The notes: generated from the letters alone by a model not told the origin. Shown: positions 7,309-15,247, numbered from the stretch's first letter. The stretch is 18,309 nucleotides of DNA from G025836975 sp049646585 (GCA_049646585.1 JBARWC010000151.1:1-18309), one strand, 5' to 3'. Made by a program: numbers and translations.

Positions 7309-8628
7309 ATGTCTTATTTGAATGAAACCCACGATCCAGCGCTGCAAAGCTGGGTCGAATCTGCCAACGTCAAGGACAACGGCTTTCCCATACAGAACCT
7401 GCCCTTCGGCGTATTCCGCCCCAAGGGCGGTACGCAAGGCTTCCGTCCCGGCGTGGCCATAGGCGGCAAAGTGCTGGACCTTGCCGCGCTGGCCGATGCT
7501 TCGCCCTGGGCCGGCGCGGCGGGCGAAGCACTGGCCGCCTGCAAATCCGATAGCTTGAACGGGCTGATGAGCCTGGGCCAGGCCCACTGGTCGGCCTTGC
7601 GCCTGGAACTGTCGCGCGCCCTGCGCAGCGGCTCGGCACAGCAAGGCCTGCTGGAACCCCTGCTGACCGACGTGGTCGACGTCGAAATGGGCGTGCCCGC
7701 CCGCATCGGCGACTACACGGACTTTTATATTTCGGCGCACCACGCCACATCGGTGGGCAAACAGTTCCGCCCCGACAACCCCCTGTTGCCCAACTACAAA
7801 TGGGTGCCCATCGGCTACCACGGGCGTGCATCCAGCATCGGCGTCTCGGGCCAGGCCTTCCCGCGCCCCGTCGGCCAGACACGTCCCACGCAAGAAGGCG
7901 GCACGCCCGTCTTCGGCCCTTGCCAGCGGCTGGACTACGAACTGGAGCTGGGTATTTTCGTCGGACAGGGCAACATCCAGGGCGATCGCATCGACATCGG
8001 CCAGGCCGAATCGCACGTGTTCGGCCTATGCATACTCAACGACTGGTCGGCACGAGACATACAAGCCTGGGAATACCAGCCCCTGGGTCCATTCCTGTCC
8101 AAGAATTTCGCCAGCACGATTTCTCCCTGGATCGTCACGCTTGAAGCCCTGGCGCCCTTCCGCGTCCCCTTCGAGCGCGACGCCGCCGATCCGCAGCCCC
8201 TGCCCTATCTCAGTTCCCAGGAAAACAAGGCGGCCGGCGCTTTCGATATCGCGCTGGAAGTCTTGCTGACCACTCAGCAATCGCGTGCCAAACAAGCACC
8301 GCCCGCCACGCTGTCGCACAGCAATTTCAAGGAAGCCTACTGGAATGTGGCGCAGCTTCTGGTCCATCACACGGTCAACGGCTGCAATCTGCAAGCCGGC
8401 GACATGCTGGGCACCGGCACGCTGTCCGGCCCCGGCAAAGGCCAGGAGGGCTCGCTGCTGGAACAAAACCAGGGAGGCAAGCAGGCCATCATGCTGCCCT
8501 GGGGCGAAGAGCGCGTCTTCCTGCAGGATCACGACCAAGTGATTCTGCGCGCACGCTGCGCCAAACCCGGCTACCCAACCATCAGCCTGGGCGAATGCGA
8601 GGGCACCGTCTTGCCCGCCAAGGCCTGA
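7309..8628 (+). CDS. fahA: Fumarylacetoacetase
   Basis: Hydrolyses 4-fumarylacetoacetate to fumarate and acetoacetate, the last step of the homogentisate route. The 439-residue protein has an N-terminal SH3-like domain (about 1-130) and the C-terminal FAH catalytic domain. Residues at the right spacings from the mouse enzyme are the metal ligands Asp138 (DYTDFY), Glu211 and Glu213 (DYELELG) and Asp245 (LNDWSARD), with catalytic His145 (SAHHAT). Further signatures are KNFASTISPWIVTLEAL and GDMLGTGTLSGP. AGGA lies seven bases before the ATG. It closes the operon, with a strong hairpin directly after its stop. The isomerase that should feed it (MaiA) is not in the window. Confidence 0.98.
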   Translation: MSYLNETHDPALQSWVESANVKDNGFPIQNLPFGVFRPKGGTQGFRPGVAIGGKVLDLAALADASPWAGAAGEALAACKSDSLNGLMSLGQAHWSALRLELSRALRSGSAQQGLLEPLLTDVVDVEMGVPARIGDYTDFYISAHHATSVGKQFRPDNPLLPNYKWVPIGYHGRASSIGVSGQAFPRPVGQTRPTQEGGTPVFGPCQRLDYELELGIFVGQGNIQGDRIDIGQAESHVFGLCILNDWSARDIQAWEYQPLGPFLSKNFASTISPWIVTLEALAPFRVPFERDAADPQPLPYLSSQENKAAGAFDIALEVLLTTQQSRAKQAPPATLSHSNFKEAYWNVAQLLVHHTVNGCNLQAGDMLGTGTLSGPGKGQEGSLLEQNQGGKQAIMLPWGEERVFLQDHDQVILRARCAKPGYPTISLGECEGTVLPAKA

Positions 8629-8635
8629 CATGACA

Positions 8636-8669
8636 AAGCCGCCGCGGCCTGCGAAGGCAGCGGCGGCTT
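8636..8669. terminator. Bidirectional hairpin terminator between fahA and the PAP2-ICMT gene
   Basis: A perfect 10-base inverted repeat, AAGCCGCCGC (8636-8645) and GCGGCGGCTT (8660-8669), is followed inward by one G-A mismatch. A second stem, GCCT/AGGC, then closes a GCGA tetraloop of GNRA type. The hairpin starts seven bases after the fahA stop and lies 17 bases beyond the end of the convergent minus-strand gene. T-rich DNA follows on both sides, with TTTTT at 8684-8688 on the plus strand and TTTG on the minus strand. The T tracts are short or displaced, so efficiency is uncertain. Confidence 0.75.
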
Positions 8670-8686
8670 CCCTGGGCCCGGCCTTT

Positions 8687-10048
8687 TTACGGCAGGCGCA
8701 GCAGCACCGGAAACCAGCCCGTCTCCTGCCCCCATTCAATCAACTCGAACAACGGCAGGGCCAGCAGGTAAGGGACGGCATCGCGCAGGGTTCGGCACAG
8801 GCCGGAAACCGATATCAGCAGGTGTTCCTGGCTTTTCCATGCCGACAAGCGCGGGCCGAAACGCGGAACTCGTGCGCAGTAATCGACATAGGCCGACCCG
8901 AAAGCCGTGCGCAGCAAGCGCTCTTCTTCGGCAATGACATTGTTGAACACCGCATAGACGAACAAGGCCAGGATGGGGCCCAGAAGCAGGCTGCCCGACT
9001 GGGCGCCTATGCCCGCCACCGCCAGCATCGAAAACAGATACAAGGGGTTGCGGCTGACCGAATACGGCCCCTGGTCGATCAGATCGGCGCCCTTGTGCCC
9101 GCCCAGGTACAGGATGCACCAGCACCGGCCCGCTATCGCCAGCAGGATCAGCGCCAAGCCCAGCCATTCCACACCCAGGTGCACCCATGATTCGGACGAC
9201 CAGGTCGAGGACAGGAAAGGCAGCAGACAAACCAGCAAGACGCCGTATGCCGTCAAGGTATTGCGCCTGCGCACCTGCACCTTGGCCAGATGAGGCCAGA
9301 TGTCGTCCAGGCTACGGCCCGCGACATCGCCCTGCGACCCGGTCTCGCGGGTAACGATAAGCGGGTAGAACAGCACGCTGCACAGGCACCACACGAAAGC
9401 CAGCGACCACATCACCTGGCTGAGGAAGTGCGCCCCCTGCATGATGCGCATGCCGCCGAACAAAATACCCAAGGCCAGGCCGCCCGCCAGCCCCAGCCAG
9501 CGCATGCGGCGGCTGCCCAGGGCCCACCCGGCAAAATACAGGGCGATCACGGAGAAGCCGGTGGCGGCGTGCACGCTGGGCAAGGCACCGCCGCCCGCCT
9601 CGCCGGCCGCGGCCCAAAAGCCCGGCGGCAATTGAACGTAGCCGCCGAACATGGCCAGGGCGAAGGGGCGCGGCAAGGCGGTGTAATGCTTCAGCCAGCC
9701 GGCCAGCGGCGGAACCAGGCAGAACACGACAAACAAGGTCCACAGGACGCCGCGTGCCGGCGCCAGCGACTTGACCCGATAGCTAAGCAAGGCGACAGCG
9801 CCGCAGAACACGGCCCCCCCTATGGGCACCACCCACACCACGAACTTGGCCATGGCGTATACAAAGGGCTGGCGCCGCCACGGAAAACCGCCGCTGGCCG
9901 CATCGTAGAAGTGGCGAGCCAGGTCCATGTCCAGCGACGACTGCTGCACCGTGTAGGCCAGCCATCCCAGAAACAGGCTGATTCCCAGCACCTGGGTCAA
10001 GATATAAAACAAGGGTTTTTGGTACTGCATGCTCGACGGCCTGCTCAT
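8687..10048 (-). CDS. Membrane PAP2 phosphatase fused to ICMT-like methyltransferase
   Basis: A 453-residue multi-spanning protein with two catalytic domains. Residues 10-235 form a PAP2 phosphatase: KHYTALPRP gives the full K-x6-RP motif (K120, R127, P128), LPSVHAATG gives PSxH (His160) and MRIMQGAHFLSQ gives R-x5-H (R201, H207). The usual PSG is PSV, and the final Asp is Gln211. Residues 260-400 resemble isoprenylcysteine/phospholipid methyltransferases, with QGPYSVSRNPLYLFS (326-340) and AEEERLLRTAFGSAY (373-387). ATG 10048 is preferred to an upstream start at 10138 because GGGGGA precedes it and the membrane domain begins just after. It lies 94 bases after the kinase gene on the same strand. 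Likely substrates are lipid phosphates such as lipid A or undecaprenyl pyrophosphate. Both activities are inferred from motifs only. Confidence 0.85.
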   Translation of the reverse strand: MSRPSSMQYQKPLFYILTQVLGISLFLGWLAYTVQQSSLDMDLARHFYDAASGGFPWRRQPFVYAMAKFVVWVVPIGGAVFCGAVALLSYRVKSLAPARGVLWTLFVVFCLVPPLAGWLKHYTALPRPFALAMFGGYVQLPPGFWAAAGEAGGGALPSVHAATGFSVIALYFAGWALGSRRMRWLGLAGGLALGILFGGMRIMQGAHFLSQVMWSLAFVWCLCSVLFYPLIVTRETGSQGDVAGRSLDDIWPHLAKVQVRRRNTLTAYGVLLVCLLPFLSSTWSSESWVHLGVEWLGLALILLAIAGRCWCILYLGGHKGADLIDQGPYSVSRNPLYLFSMLAVAGIGAQSGSLLLGPILALFVYAVFNNVIAEEERLLRTAFGSAYVDYCARVPRFGPRLSAWKSQEHLLISVSGLCRTLRDAVPYLLALPLFELIEWGQETGWFPVLLRLP

Positions 10049-10142
10049 GTGTGTTCCCCCGGAAAGGCCACACAATACCGCTGCCCGCGTGAAATAAACG
10101 TTGAATGCGGTTGCCGACGAGGCGGTCCGCTGGCGCAAGGAT

Positions 10143-11480
10143 TCAGGCGGCCGGGCCGCCGTCCAGGCGCAAGAAGAAGGTCGTTCCCTTGCCGGGCCCC
10201 TCCATGCTGGATTCGACCGTCAGCGCCCAGTTCTTGCGCTTGCACATCTGGCGGGCGATGGCCAGGCCCAGGCCTCGGCGTGATTGCCGGTTTTCATTCG
10301 CGGCGGACGCCGGCCCATCGGCCATCGCATCCTTGCGGCGCGCGCTGAAATAACGCTCGAACAGCAAAGGCAGGGCATCGGGCGGAATGCCGGGGCCGTC
10401 GTCCGAGAAAGCCAGGGTATGCTCGTCCAGAATGGTCACGCGCAGCGTGGCCGGCGCCGCATGCTCGGCCGCATTGCGCATCAGGTTGCGCACCACCGTC
10501 AGGAAGGCATAGGGGTCGAGCACCCGCCTCATGTCGGGCGGGGTCTCGTTGATGAAAACCAGCCCGCGCCGCCGCGCCTCGGTCTCGAGCGCCAGCCAGG
10601 CTTCGTCCAGGCATTCGCGCAGGTCGATTTCCTTGTCCACGGCCGGCAAGTCCTGCGACAAGGTTTCAGCGCTGGCAATGCCGCCGGCCATCAGGTCGGC
10701 CTGCGCCACGATGCGTTCCACGCGCTGCCGGTTGGCGGGCGCCATGGCCTCGTCCAGCAAGAGCATTTCGGCATCGGTTCGCAGCGCCGCCAGGGCGCCG
10801 CGAACCTCGTGGCTAAGATTGAAGGCGAACTCGCGCTCGAAGGCCAGGGACTCTTCAACGCGACCTTGCACCCGATTGAAGGTTTCGATCAGACGCCCTA
10901 CCTCGTCGTCGCGTCGCACGGATATGTCCGGCGCGCCCGGCGCCCAGTTGGAAAGATGGTCAGCCAGATCCAGCAGCGGCCCCACCACCAGGCTGGCCAG
11001 CCACCTGGACAAGGCGAAGACCGCCGCTATGCTTATCGCCCCCAGGATAAGGACGATCCAGCCGAACTCGTGCACCCGCGCTTCGTGCGCTGTGGCATCG
11101 TAAAGCACGTAAAGCGTTCCCTTGGGAGCTTGCGCAACCAGCACGTGCCAGGTCTGGTCCTCCGGGCCCAATATGTGCGAACCCAGGCCGATGCCGCGCA
11201 AAGGCTCGGGCAACAAGGCTTCGTCATCGCGACTGTTGATCAGCCAGGTCTGCAATTGCGCCCCCAATTCGGTCTGGGTTTGCTGCAAAGGTATGGTCTG
11301 GCCCTGTTCGAGCCTGCCCAGCATGTGCTCGGCCTCCGTCGCCAGAACCGCATTGACCAGATCGTCTTCCATCTGATCGAAGGCCAGATAGAACACCGCG
11401 CACAATACGACCACGAAAAGAGTGGCCGACCCCGTCAGCGCCCAGGTCACGCGCTGCATCAGGGAATAGCGCGCCATCAT
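10143..11480 (-). CDS. Two-component sensor histidine kinase
   Basis: A 445-residue inner-membrane kinase. Transmembrane segment 1 (about 11-34), a periplasmic sensor of about 105 residues, and transmembrane segment 2 (about 139-166) are followed by HAMP (about 167-215). The dimerisation domain carries the phospho-acceptor His224 (NLSHEVRGAL). The ATPase domain has the N box (RNLMRNAAEH, Asn336), G1 (DDGPGIPP) and G2 (RRGLGLAIA, near 403-409). Its ATG overlaps the stop of the response regulator as ATGA, so the two are coupled partners. An upstream in-frame start ten codons earlier would lie within the regulator gene and is less likely. The signal is unknown. The downstream PAP2-ICMT gene suggests an envelope stress or cationic-peptide input, as in PmrB-like sensors, but this is inference from context. 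Confidence 0.94.
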   Translation of the reverse strand: MMARYSLMQRVTWALTGSATLFVVVLCAVFYLAFDQMEDDLVNAVLATEAEHMLGRLEQGQTIPLQQTQTELGAQLQTWLINSRDDEALLPEPLRGIGLGSHILGPEDQTWHVLVAQAPKGTLYVLYDATAHEARVHEFGWIVLILGAISIAAVFALSRWLASLVVGPLLDLADHLSNWAPGAPDISVRRDDEVGRLIETFNRVQGRVEESLAFEREFAFNLSHEVRGALAALRTDAEMLLLDEAMAPANRQRVERIVAQADLMAGGIASAETLSQDLPAVDKEIDLRECLDEAWLALETEARRRGLVFINETPPDMRRVLDPYAFLTVVRNLMRNAAEHAAPATLRVTILDEHTLAFSDDGPGIPPDALPLLFERYFSARRKDAMADGPASAANENRQSRRGLGLAIARQMCKRKNWALTVESSMEGPGKGTTFFLRLDGGPAA

Positions 11481-12175
11481 GGAGCGCCGCCCGGATCGTT
11501 CAGCTTCCATCCTTGCCCGTGCACCGTCTCGATGCCGTTATAGCCGGCCTCTTGCAAGGCCTTGCGCAGCAAATGCATCTGGCTGCGCAAGGCTTCGTCC
11601 GAAGGCGGTTCGTCGGGCCATAGGACCTGCTCCAACCGTCGACGAGGCACCAGCTCGCCCGCATGGCGCAGCAGCAGCTCGAGAATAAGGAGCGATTTGC
11701 GCGTCAGACGCACGGTCTTGCCGTGCACCTTCAGGGACTGCGCAGCCGCGTCGTAGGCGATGCCGGCAAACTCGGGGACGGCGTCCTGGTGACCGCGGGC
11801 CGCATGCCTTAGCATGACCCGCAAGCGCGCCTCGACCTCGGCCAGGGCGAAGGGCTTGACCAGATAATCGTCGGCGCCCAGATCGAAAGCGGCCAGCTTG
11901 TCTTCCAGCTGGCCGCGCGCCGTCAGCATCAGCACGGGCAAGCCCGCATGGCGGCCCTGGCGCAAAGCCTGCAAAACGCCATAGCCATCCAGGCCCGGCA
12001 AGCCGATGTCCAGCACGACGGCATCGAACTCGCCGTTCTCCAGCAAGCCCAGCGCACCATGGCCGTCATAGGCGGCATCCGGCACAAAGCCCTTGAGTTC
12101 AAGGTAGCTGTACAGGTTCTGCGCCACGGTGAAGTCGTTCTCCACCAGCAAGACCCTGGGTTTCGGAGCGCTCAT
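11477..12175 (-). CDS. OmpR/PhoB-family response regulator
   Basis: A 232-residue DNA-binding regulator. The receiver domain (about 6-120) has the acidic pocket Glu12 and Asp14 (VENDF), phospho-acceptor Asp56 (VVLDIGLPG), Thr85 (LTARG) and Lys107 (DDYLVKPF). The winged-helix domain follows (about 130-228), with LTRKSLLILELLLRH and a C-terminal NGIETVHGQGWKL, the usual recognition and wing region. AAGG lies before the ATG. The gene starts 41 bases after the FAD dehydrogenase on the same strand and overlaps the kinase gene by 4 bases. All key residues are intact, so it should be phosphorylated by the adjacent kinase. The target genes are unknown; the PAP2-ICMT gene is the obvious candidate. Confidence 0.96.
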   Translation of the reverse strand: MSAPKPRVLLVENDFTVAQNLYSYLELKGFVPDAAYDGHGALGLLENGEFDAVVLDIGLPGLDGYGVLQALRQGRHAGLPVLMLTARGQLEDKLAAFDLGADDYLVKPFALAEVEARLRVMLRHAARGHQDAVPEFAGIAYDAAAQSLKVHGKTVRLTRKSLLILELLLRHAGELVPRRRLEQVLWPDEPPSDEALRSQMHLLRKALQEAGYNGIETVHGQGWKLNDPGGAP

Positions 12176-12216
12176 GGCAAGCCGCCTTCAGTGCCTGGGC
12201 CGGACCTGGGCGCGCA

Positions 12217-13632
12217 TCAGGGCGCCAGCACCTTGCCGGGGTTCATCAATTGGTGAGGGTCCAGCACCTGCTTGATCCGGCGCATGAGCGCCAGTTCGAC
12301 CGGATCCTTGTACTTGGGCAAGGCATCGCGCTTGAGCTGCCCCACGCCGTGCTCGGCGCTGATGGAGCCGCCGAACTGATGCACGCTGTCATGCACCAGC
12401 TCGTAGATGCCGTATTGCATGGACAGGAGCTGCTCTTCGGTATAGGCCTCGCCGCGCGCCACGTTGTAATGCAGATTGCCGTCGCCCAGGTGGCCGAAGA
12501 TCACATGCTCGATGCCCGGAAAATGCTGCTGCAAGGCGGCGTTGGTGGTCTCCACGAACTGGGCCATCAGCGAAACCGGAATCGATACGTCGTGCTTGAT
12601 GCTCTTGCCGAATGCCTTCTCGGCCAGGGGTATGCTTTCGCGCAGATGCCACAAGGCCTTGCTTTGGCTGATGTTCTCGGCAATGACGGCATCCTGCACC
12701 AGGCCGGCCTCTATCGTGTCGCCGACAATAGTTTCGAAGCGTTCGCGGGCGTGCTCGGCGCTTTCGCTGTCGGACAGTTCCAGCAAGGCGTACCAGGGCT
12801 TGGCGGCGGACTCGCCCTCGAAGGGGATGCGCTGCTGCGGATAGCAGCGGGTAACGCCTTGCAGGCAGTTGCCGGCGATCAGTTCGAACCCGGTCAGGGC
12901 GGCGCCAAAGCCCTTGCGGGCGATCGACAGGACGGCCACGGCGTCCTGAACCGAATCCAGCGCCAGCAAAGCCGTGCATTGGGCCACCGGCACGGGGTAG
13001 AGCTTGACCGTAGCCGCCGTGATGATGCCCAGGGTACCTTCGCTGCCTATATAGAGGTCACGCAAGTCGTAGCCGGTGTTGTCCTTGCGCAGGCCGCGCA
13101 AGCCGTGCCAGATATCGCCGTCGGCCGTGACGACCTCCAGGCCCAGGACCAGGTCGCGCGTATTGCCGTAGCGCAAGACCTGCGTGCCGCCCGCATTCGT
13201 GGCCAGATTGCCGCCCAGGGTGCAACTGCCTTCGGCGGCCAGACTAAGGGGGAACAAGCGATCGACATCGCGCGCGGCCTGCTGGACCGACTGCAGGATG
13301 CAGCCGGCTTCCACCACCATGGTGTCGTTGTCGGTGTCGACGGAGCGGATGGCGTTCAGGCGGGTCAGGGAAACGATCAGCGCCGCGCCGCTGGCGTCCG
13401 GCGTGGCTCCGCCGCACAGCCCGGTGTTGCCGCCTTGCGGAACCATGGGCACCTTGTGCGCCACACACCAGCGCACCACCTCGGCTACTTCTTGCGTGGA
13501 GCCGGGCTTGACCACGGCCAGCGCCGAACCGCTATAGCGGCCGCGCCAATCGACCGCGTAAGCTTCGGCATCGCTGCCCGTCAACACATACTGGGAGCCC
13601 AGCATCTGGACCAGTTCGTCTAATCGACTCAT
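12217..13632 (-). CDS. FAD-linked D-2-hydroxyacid dehydrogenase (GlcD/D2HGDH-like)
   Basis: Flavoprotein of the VAO/PCMH fold that oxidises a D-2-hydroxyacid (2-hydroxyglutarate, lactate or glycolate class) and passes electrons to a carrier. About 471 residues. The FAD-binding part shows VPQGGNTGLCGGATPDASG (64-82), SCTLGGNLATNAGGTQVLRYG and YIGSEGTLGIIT. The C-terminal cap has the metal and substrate residues HLGDGNLHYN (His381, His388) and SAEHGVGQLKRD (Glu427, His428), plus LWHLRESIP and KHDVSIP. The motifs agree with D-2-hydroxyglutarate or D-lactate dehydrogenases; substrate choice cannot be read from them. The ATG at 13632 has AGAAGG upstream and is better than a TTG eight codons earlier. 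It is 41 bases from the two-component genes and may be cotranscribed with them. Confidence 0.93.
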   Translation of the reverse strand: MSRLDELVQMLGSQYVLTGSDAEAYAVDWRGRYSGSALAVVKPGSTQEVAEVVRWCVAHKVPMVPQGGNTGLCGGATPDASGAALIVSLTRLNAIRSVDTDNDTMVVEAGCILQSVQQAARDVDRLFPLSLAAEGSCTLGGNLATNAGGTQVLRYGNTRDLVLGLEVVTADGDIWHGLRGLRKDNTGYDLRDLYIGSEGTLGIITAATVKLYPVPVAQCTALLALDSVQDAVAVLSIARKGFGAALTGFELIAGNCLQGVTRCYPQQRIPFEGESAAKPWYALLELSDSESAEHARERFETIVGDTIEAGLVQDAVIAENISQSKALWHLRESIPLAEKAFGKSIKHDVSIPVSLMAQFVETTNAALQQHFPGIEHVIFGHLGDGNLHYNVARGEAYTEEQLLSMQYGIYELVHDSVHQFGGSISAEHGVGQLKRDALPKYKDPVELALMRRIKQVLDPHQLMNPGKVLAP

Positions 13633-13667
13633 TGCACGCCTTCTTTCAAAATACAAAAATCACATCG

Positions 13668-13686
13668 GGCCACTATTTTAATGGCC
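13668..13686. promoter_or_regulatory. Inverted repeat GGCCA-N9-TGGCC in the dehydrogenase leader
   Basis: GGCCA (13668-13672) and TGGCC (13682-13686) are a perfect 5-base inverted repeat. They flank ATTTTA, which on the minus strand reads TAAAAT, a 5/6 match to a -10 box about 35 bases before the dehydrogenase start. No good -35 is present. An operator at a regulated promoter is possible, but short GC palindromes are common in this DNA. The rest of the 211-base divergent gap holds only two -10-like hexamers (CATAAT and GATAAT, near 13785-13800) facing the mutase gene. Confidence 0.25.
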
Positions 13687-13831
13687 TTGCCCGCCTCCGC
13701 CCAGAATTCCCCCACTTGACGCGGGCCGGGCCGATTCAAACACGAACGCAAGCCAGGTACGCGGCATGCTGAGCGAGAGGCGGCATAATCCACGATAATC
13801 CCACTTATTGGACCATGCCATTCAAGCATTC

Positions 13832-13836
13832 AAGGA
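13832..13836 (+). promoter_or_regulatory. Ribosome binding site fixing a GTG start for the mutase
   Basis: AAGGA lies seven bases before GTG 13844. An earlier in-frame TTG at 13808 lacks any such site, and the ATG at 13815 is out of frame. Starting at the GTG gives 463 residues, which is the usual AlgC length. Confidence 0.75.
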
Positions 13837-13843
13837 TACACCC

Positions 13844-15235
13844 GTGACCCGCCAACCCTCGCTACCCGCCGCCGTATTCAAAGCCTATGACATCCGCGGC
13901 ACCGTACCCGCGCAACTCAATGCCCAGTTCGCCCGCCAATTGGGCCTGGCGCTGGCGCAGCGCGCGAGGGCGGCGGGGGTCGACACACTGGTGGTCGGCT
14001 ACGACGGCAGGCTAAGCAGCCCCGAGCTTGCGCAAGGTCTGCAAGACGGCCTGATGCAGGGGGGCATCAACACCCTGGATCTGGGCATGGTACCCACCCC
14101 CGTCGTCTATTTCGCCGCCTACACCCAGCATACCGGCTCGGGGGTAGCCATCACCGGCAGCCACAACCCGCCCGATTACAACGGCTTCAAGATGATGATG
14201 GACGGCAAGACCCTGTACGGCGACGACATCCAGCAATTGGCCAAGATCATGGCCGCGCCGGAGCCCATCGACGCCATTACGCCGGGAACCCGGCGCAAGC
14301 TGGAGCTGCTGGACGCCTACGTCGACCACATTCGCGACACCATCACGCTGGCTCGCCCCATGAAAATCGCCATCGACTGCGGCAATGGCGTGGGCGGTAC
14401 TGTGGCGGCGCGCCTGTTCCGCGCCCTGGGCTGCGAGGTCGACGAACTGTATTGCGAAGTCGACGGCCGCTTTCCCAACCACCACCCCGATCCGGCCGAC
14501 CCACACAACCTGGAAGACCTGATACGGCACGTCAAGGATGCCGGCTGCGAGCTGGGCCTGGCTTTCGACGGCGACGCCGACCGTCTGGGCGTGGTCACGC
14601 CTTCGGGGGAAATCATCTGGCCCGACCGCCAGTTGATCTTGTACGCGCAGGACGTGCTGCGGCGCCAGCCCGGTTCCACCATCATTTTCGACGTCAAATG
14701 CAGCCGCCACGTGGCCCGCGCCATCAAGCAGGCCGACGGCAAGCCCATGATGTGGCAAACCGGCCATTCCATGATCAAGGCCAAGCTGGCCGAAACCGGC
14801 GCCCCGCTGGCCGGCGAAATGAGCGGCCACATCTTCTTCAAGGAGCGCTGGTTCGGCTTCGACGACGGCCTGTACGCCGGCGCGCGCCTGCTGGAGATCC
14901 TGTCGGCCCACGAGCAGCCCTGGACAGTGCTGGAAGCCCTGCCCAAAGACATCTCCACGCCCGAAATCAAGCTGGAAATGCAGGAAGGCCAGCCCCATGC
15001 GCTGATCGCACGCCTGCAAAAAGAAGGCCAATTCCCCAGCGCCACCAGCATCAGCACCATAGACGGGGTGCGTGCCGAGTATGCCGACGGCTTCGGCCTG
15101 GCGCGCGCCTCCAACACCACGCCGGTGGTCGTCCTGCGCTTCGAAGGCGATACCGCCGAGGACCTGGAGCGCATCATGGCTGAATTCCGCCAGGCGCTGA
15201 CCGCGCTGGCACCCGACATCGCCCTGCCCTTTTAA
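13844..15235 (+). CDS. Phosphomannomutase/phosphoglucomutase (AlgC/ManB type)
   Basis: Interconverts hexose 6-phosphates and 1-phosphates for making GDP-mannose- and UDP-glucose-type precursors of LPS and exopolysaccharide. The 463-residue protein shows the four alpha-D-phosphohexomutase domains. These are the N-terminal AVFKAYDIRGTVP, the phosphoserine loop SGVAITGSHNPPDYNGFK, the metal loop LAFDGDADRLGVV, the sugar-specificity loop AGEMSGHIFF and the C-terminal phosphate-binding RASNTTPV. All catalytic loops are intact. It is transcribed alone on the plus strand, divergent from the FAD dehydrogenase and convergent with the glycosyltransferase genes, whose substrates it would help supply. 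Dual mannose/glucose use is typical of this subfamily, but the sequence alone does not prove it. Confidence 0.95.
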   Translation: MTRQPSLPAAVFKAYDIRGTVPAQLNAQFARQLGLALAQRARAAGVDTLVVGYDGRLSSPELAQGLQDGLMQGGINTLDLGMVPTPVVYFAAYTQHTGSGVAITGSHNPPDYNGFKMMMDGKTLYGDDIQQLAKIMAAPEPIDAITPGTRRKLELLDAYVDHIRDTITLARPMKIAIDCGNGVGGTVAARLFRALGCEVDELYCEVDGRFPNHHPDPADPHNLEDLIRHVKDAGCELGLAFDGDADRLGVVTPSGEIIWPDRQLILYAQDVLRRQPGSTIIFDVKCSRHVARAIKQADGKPMMWQTGHSMIKAKLAETGAPLAGEMSGHIFFKERWFGFDDGLYAGARLLEILSAHEQPWTVLEALPKDISTPEIKLEMQEGQPHALIARLQKEGQFPSATSISTIDGVRAEYADGFGLARASNTTPVVVLRFEGDTAEDLERIMAEFRQALTALAPDIALPF

Positions 15236-15247
15236 ACCCCACCCCGC

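Noticed and set aside
10049..10138. Thirty-residue N-terminal extension of the PAP2-ICMT protein
   Set aside because: ATG 10048 has a purine-rich ribosome site and directly precedes the first membrane segment; the extension has no membrane or signal character.
9290..10348. Open frame of 352 codons opposite the PAP2-ICMT gene
   Set aside because: Spans two real minus-strand genes and the gap between them; composition is typical of an antisense shadow.
12250..13623. Open frame of 457 codons opposite the FAD dehydrogenase
   Set aside because: Antisense shadow with Gln/Gly/Val/Ala-rich composition and no recognisable domain.
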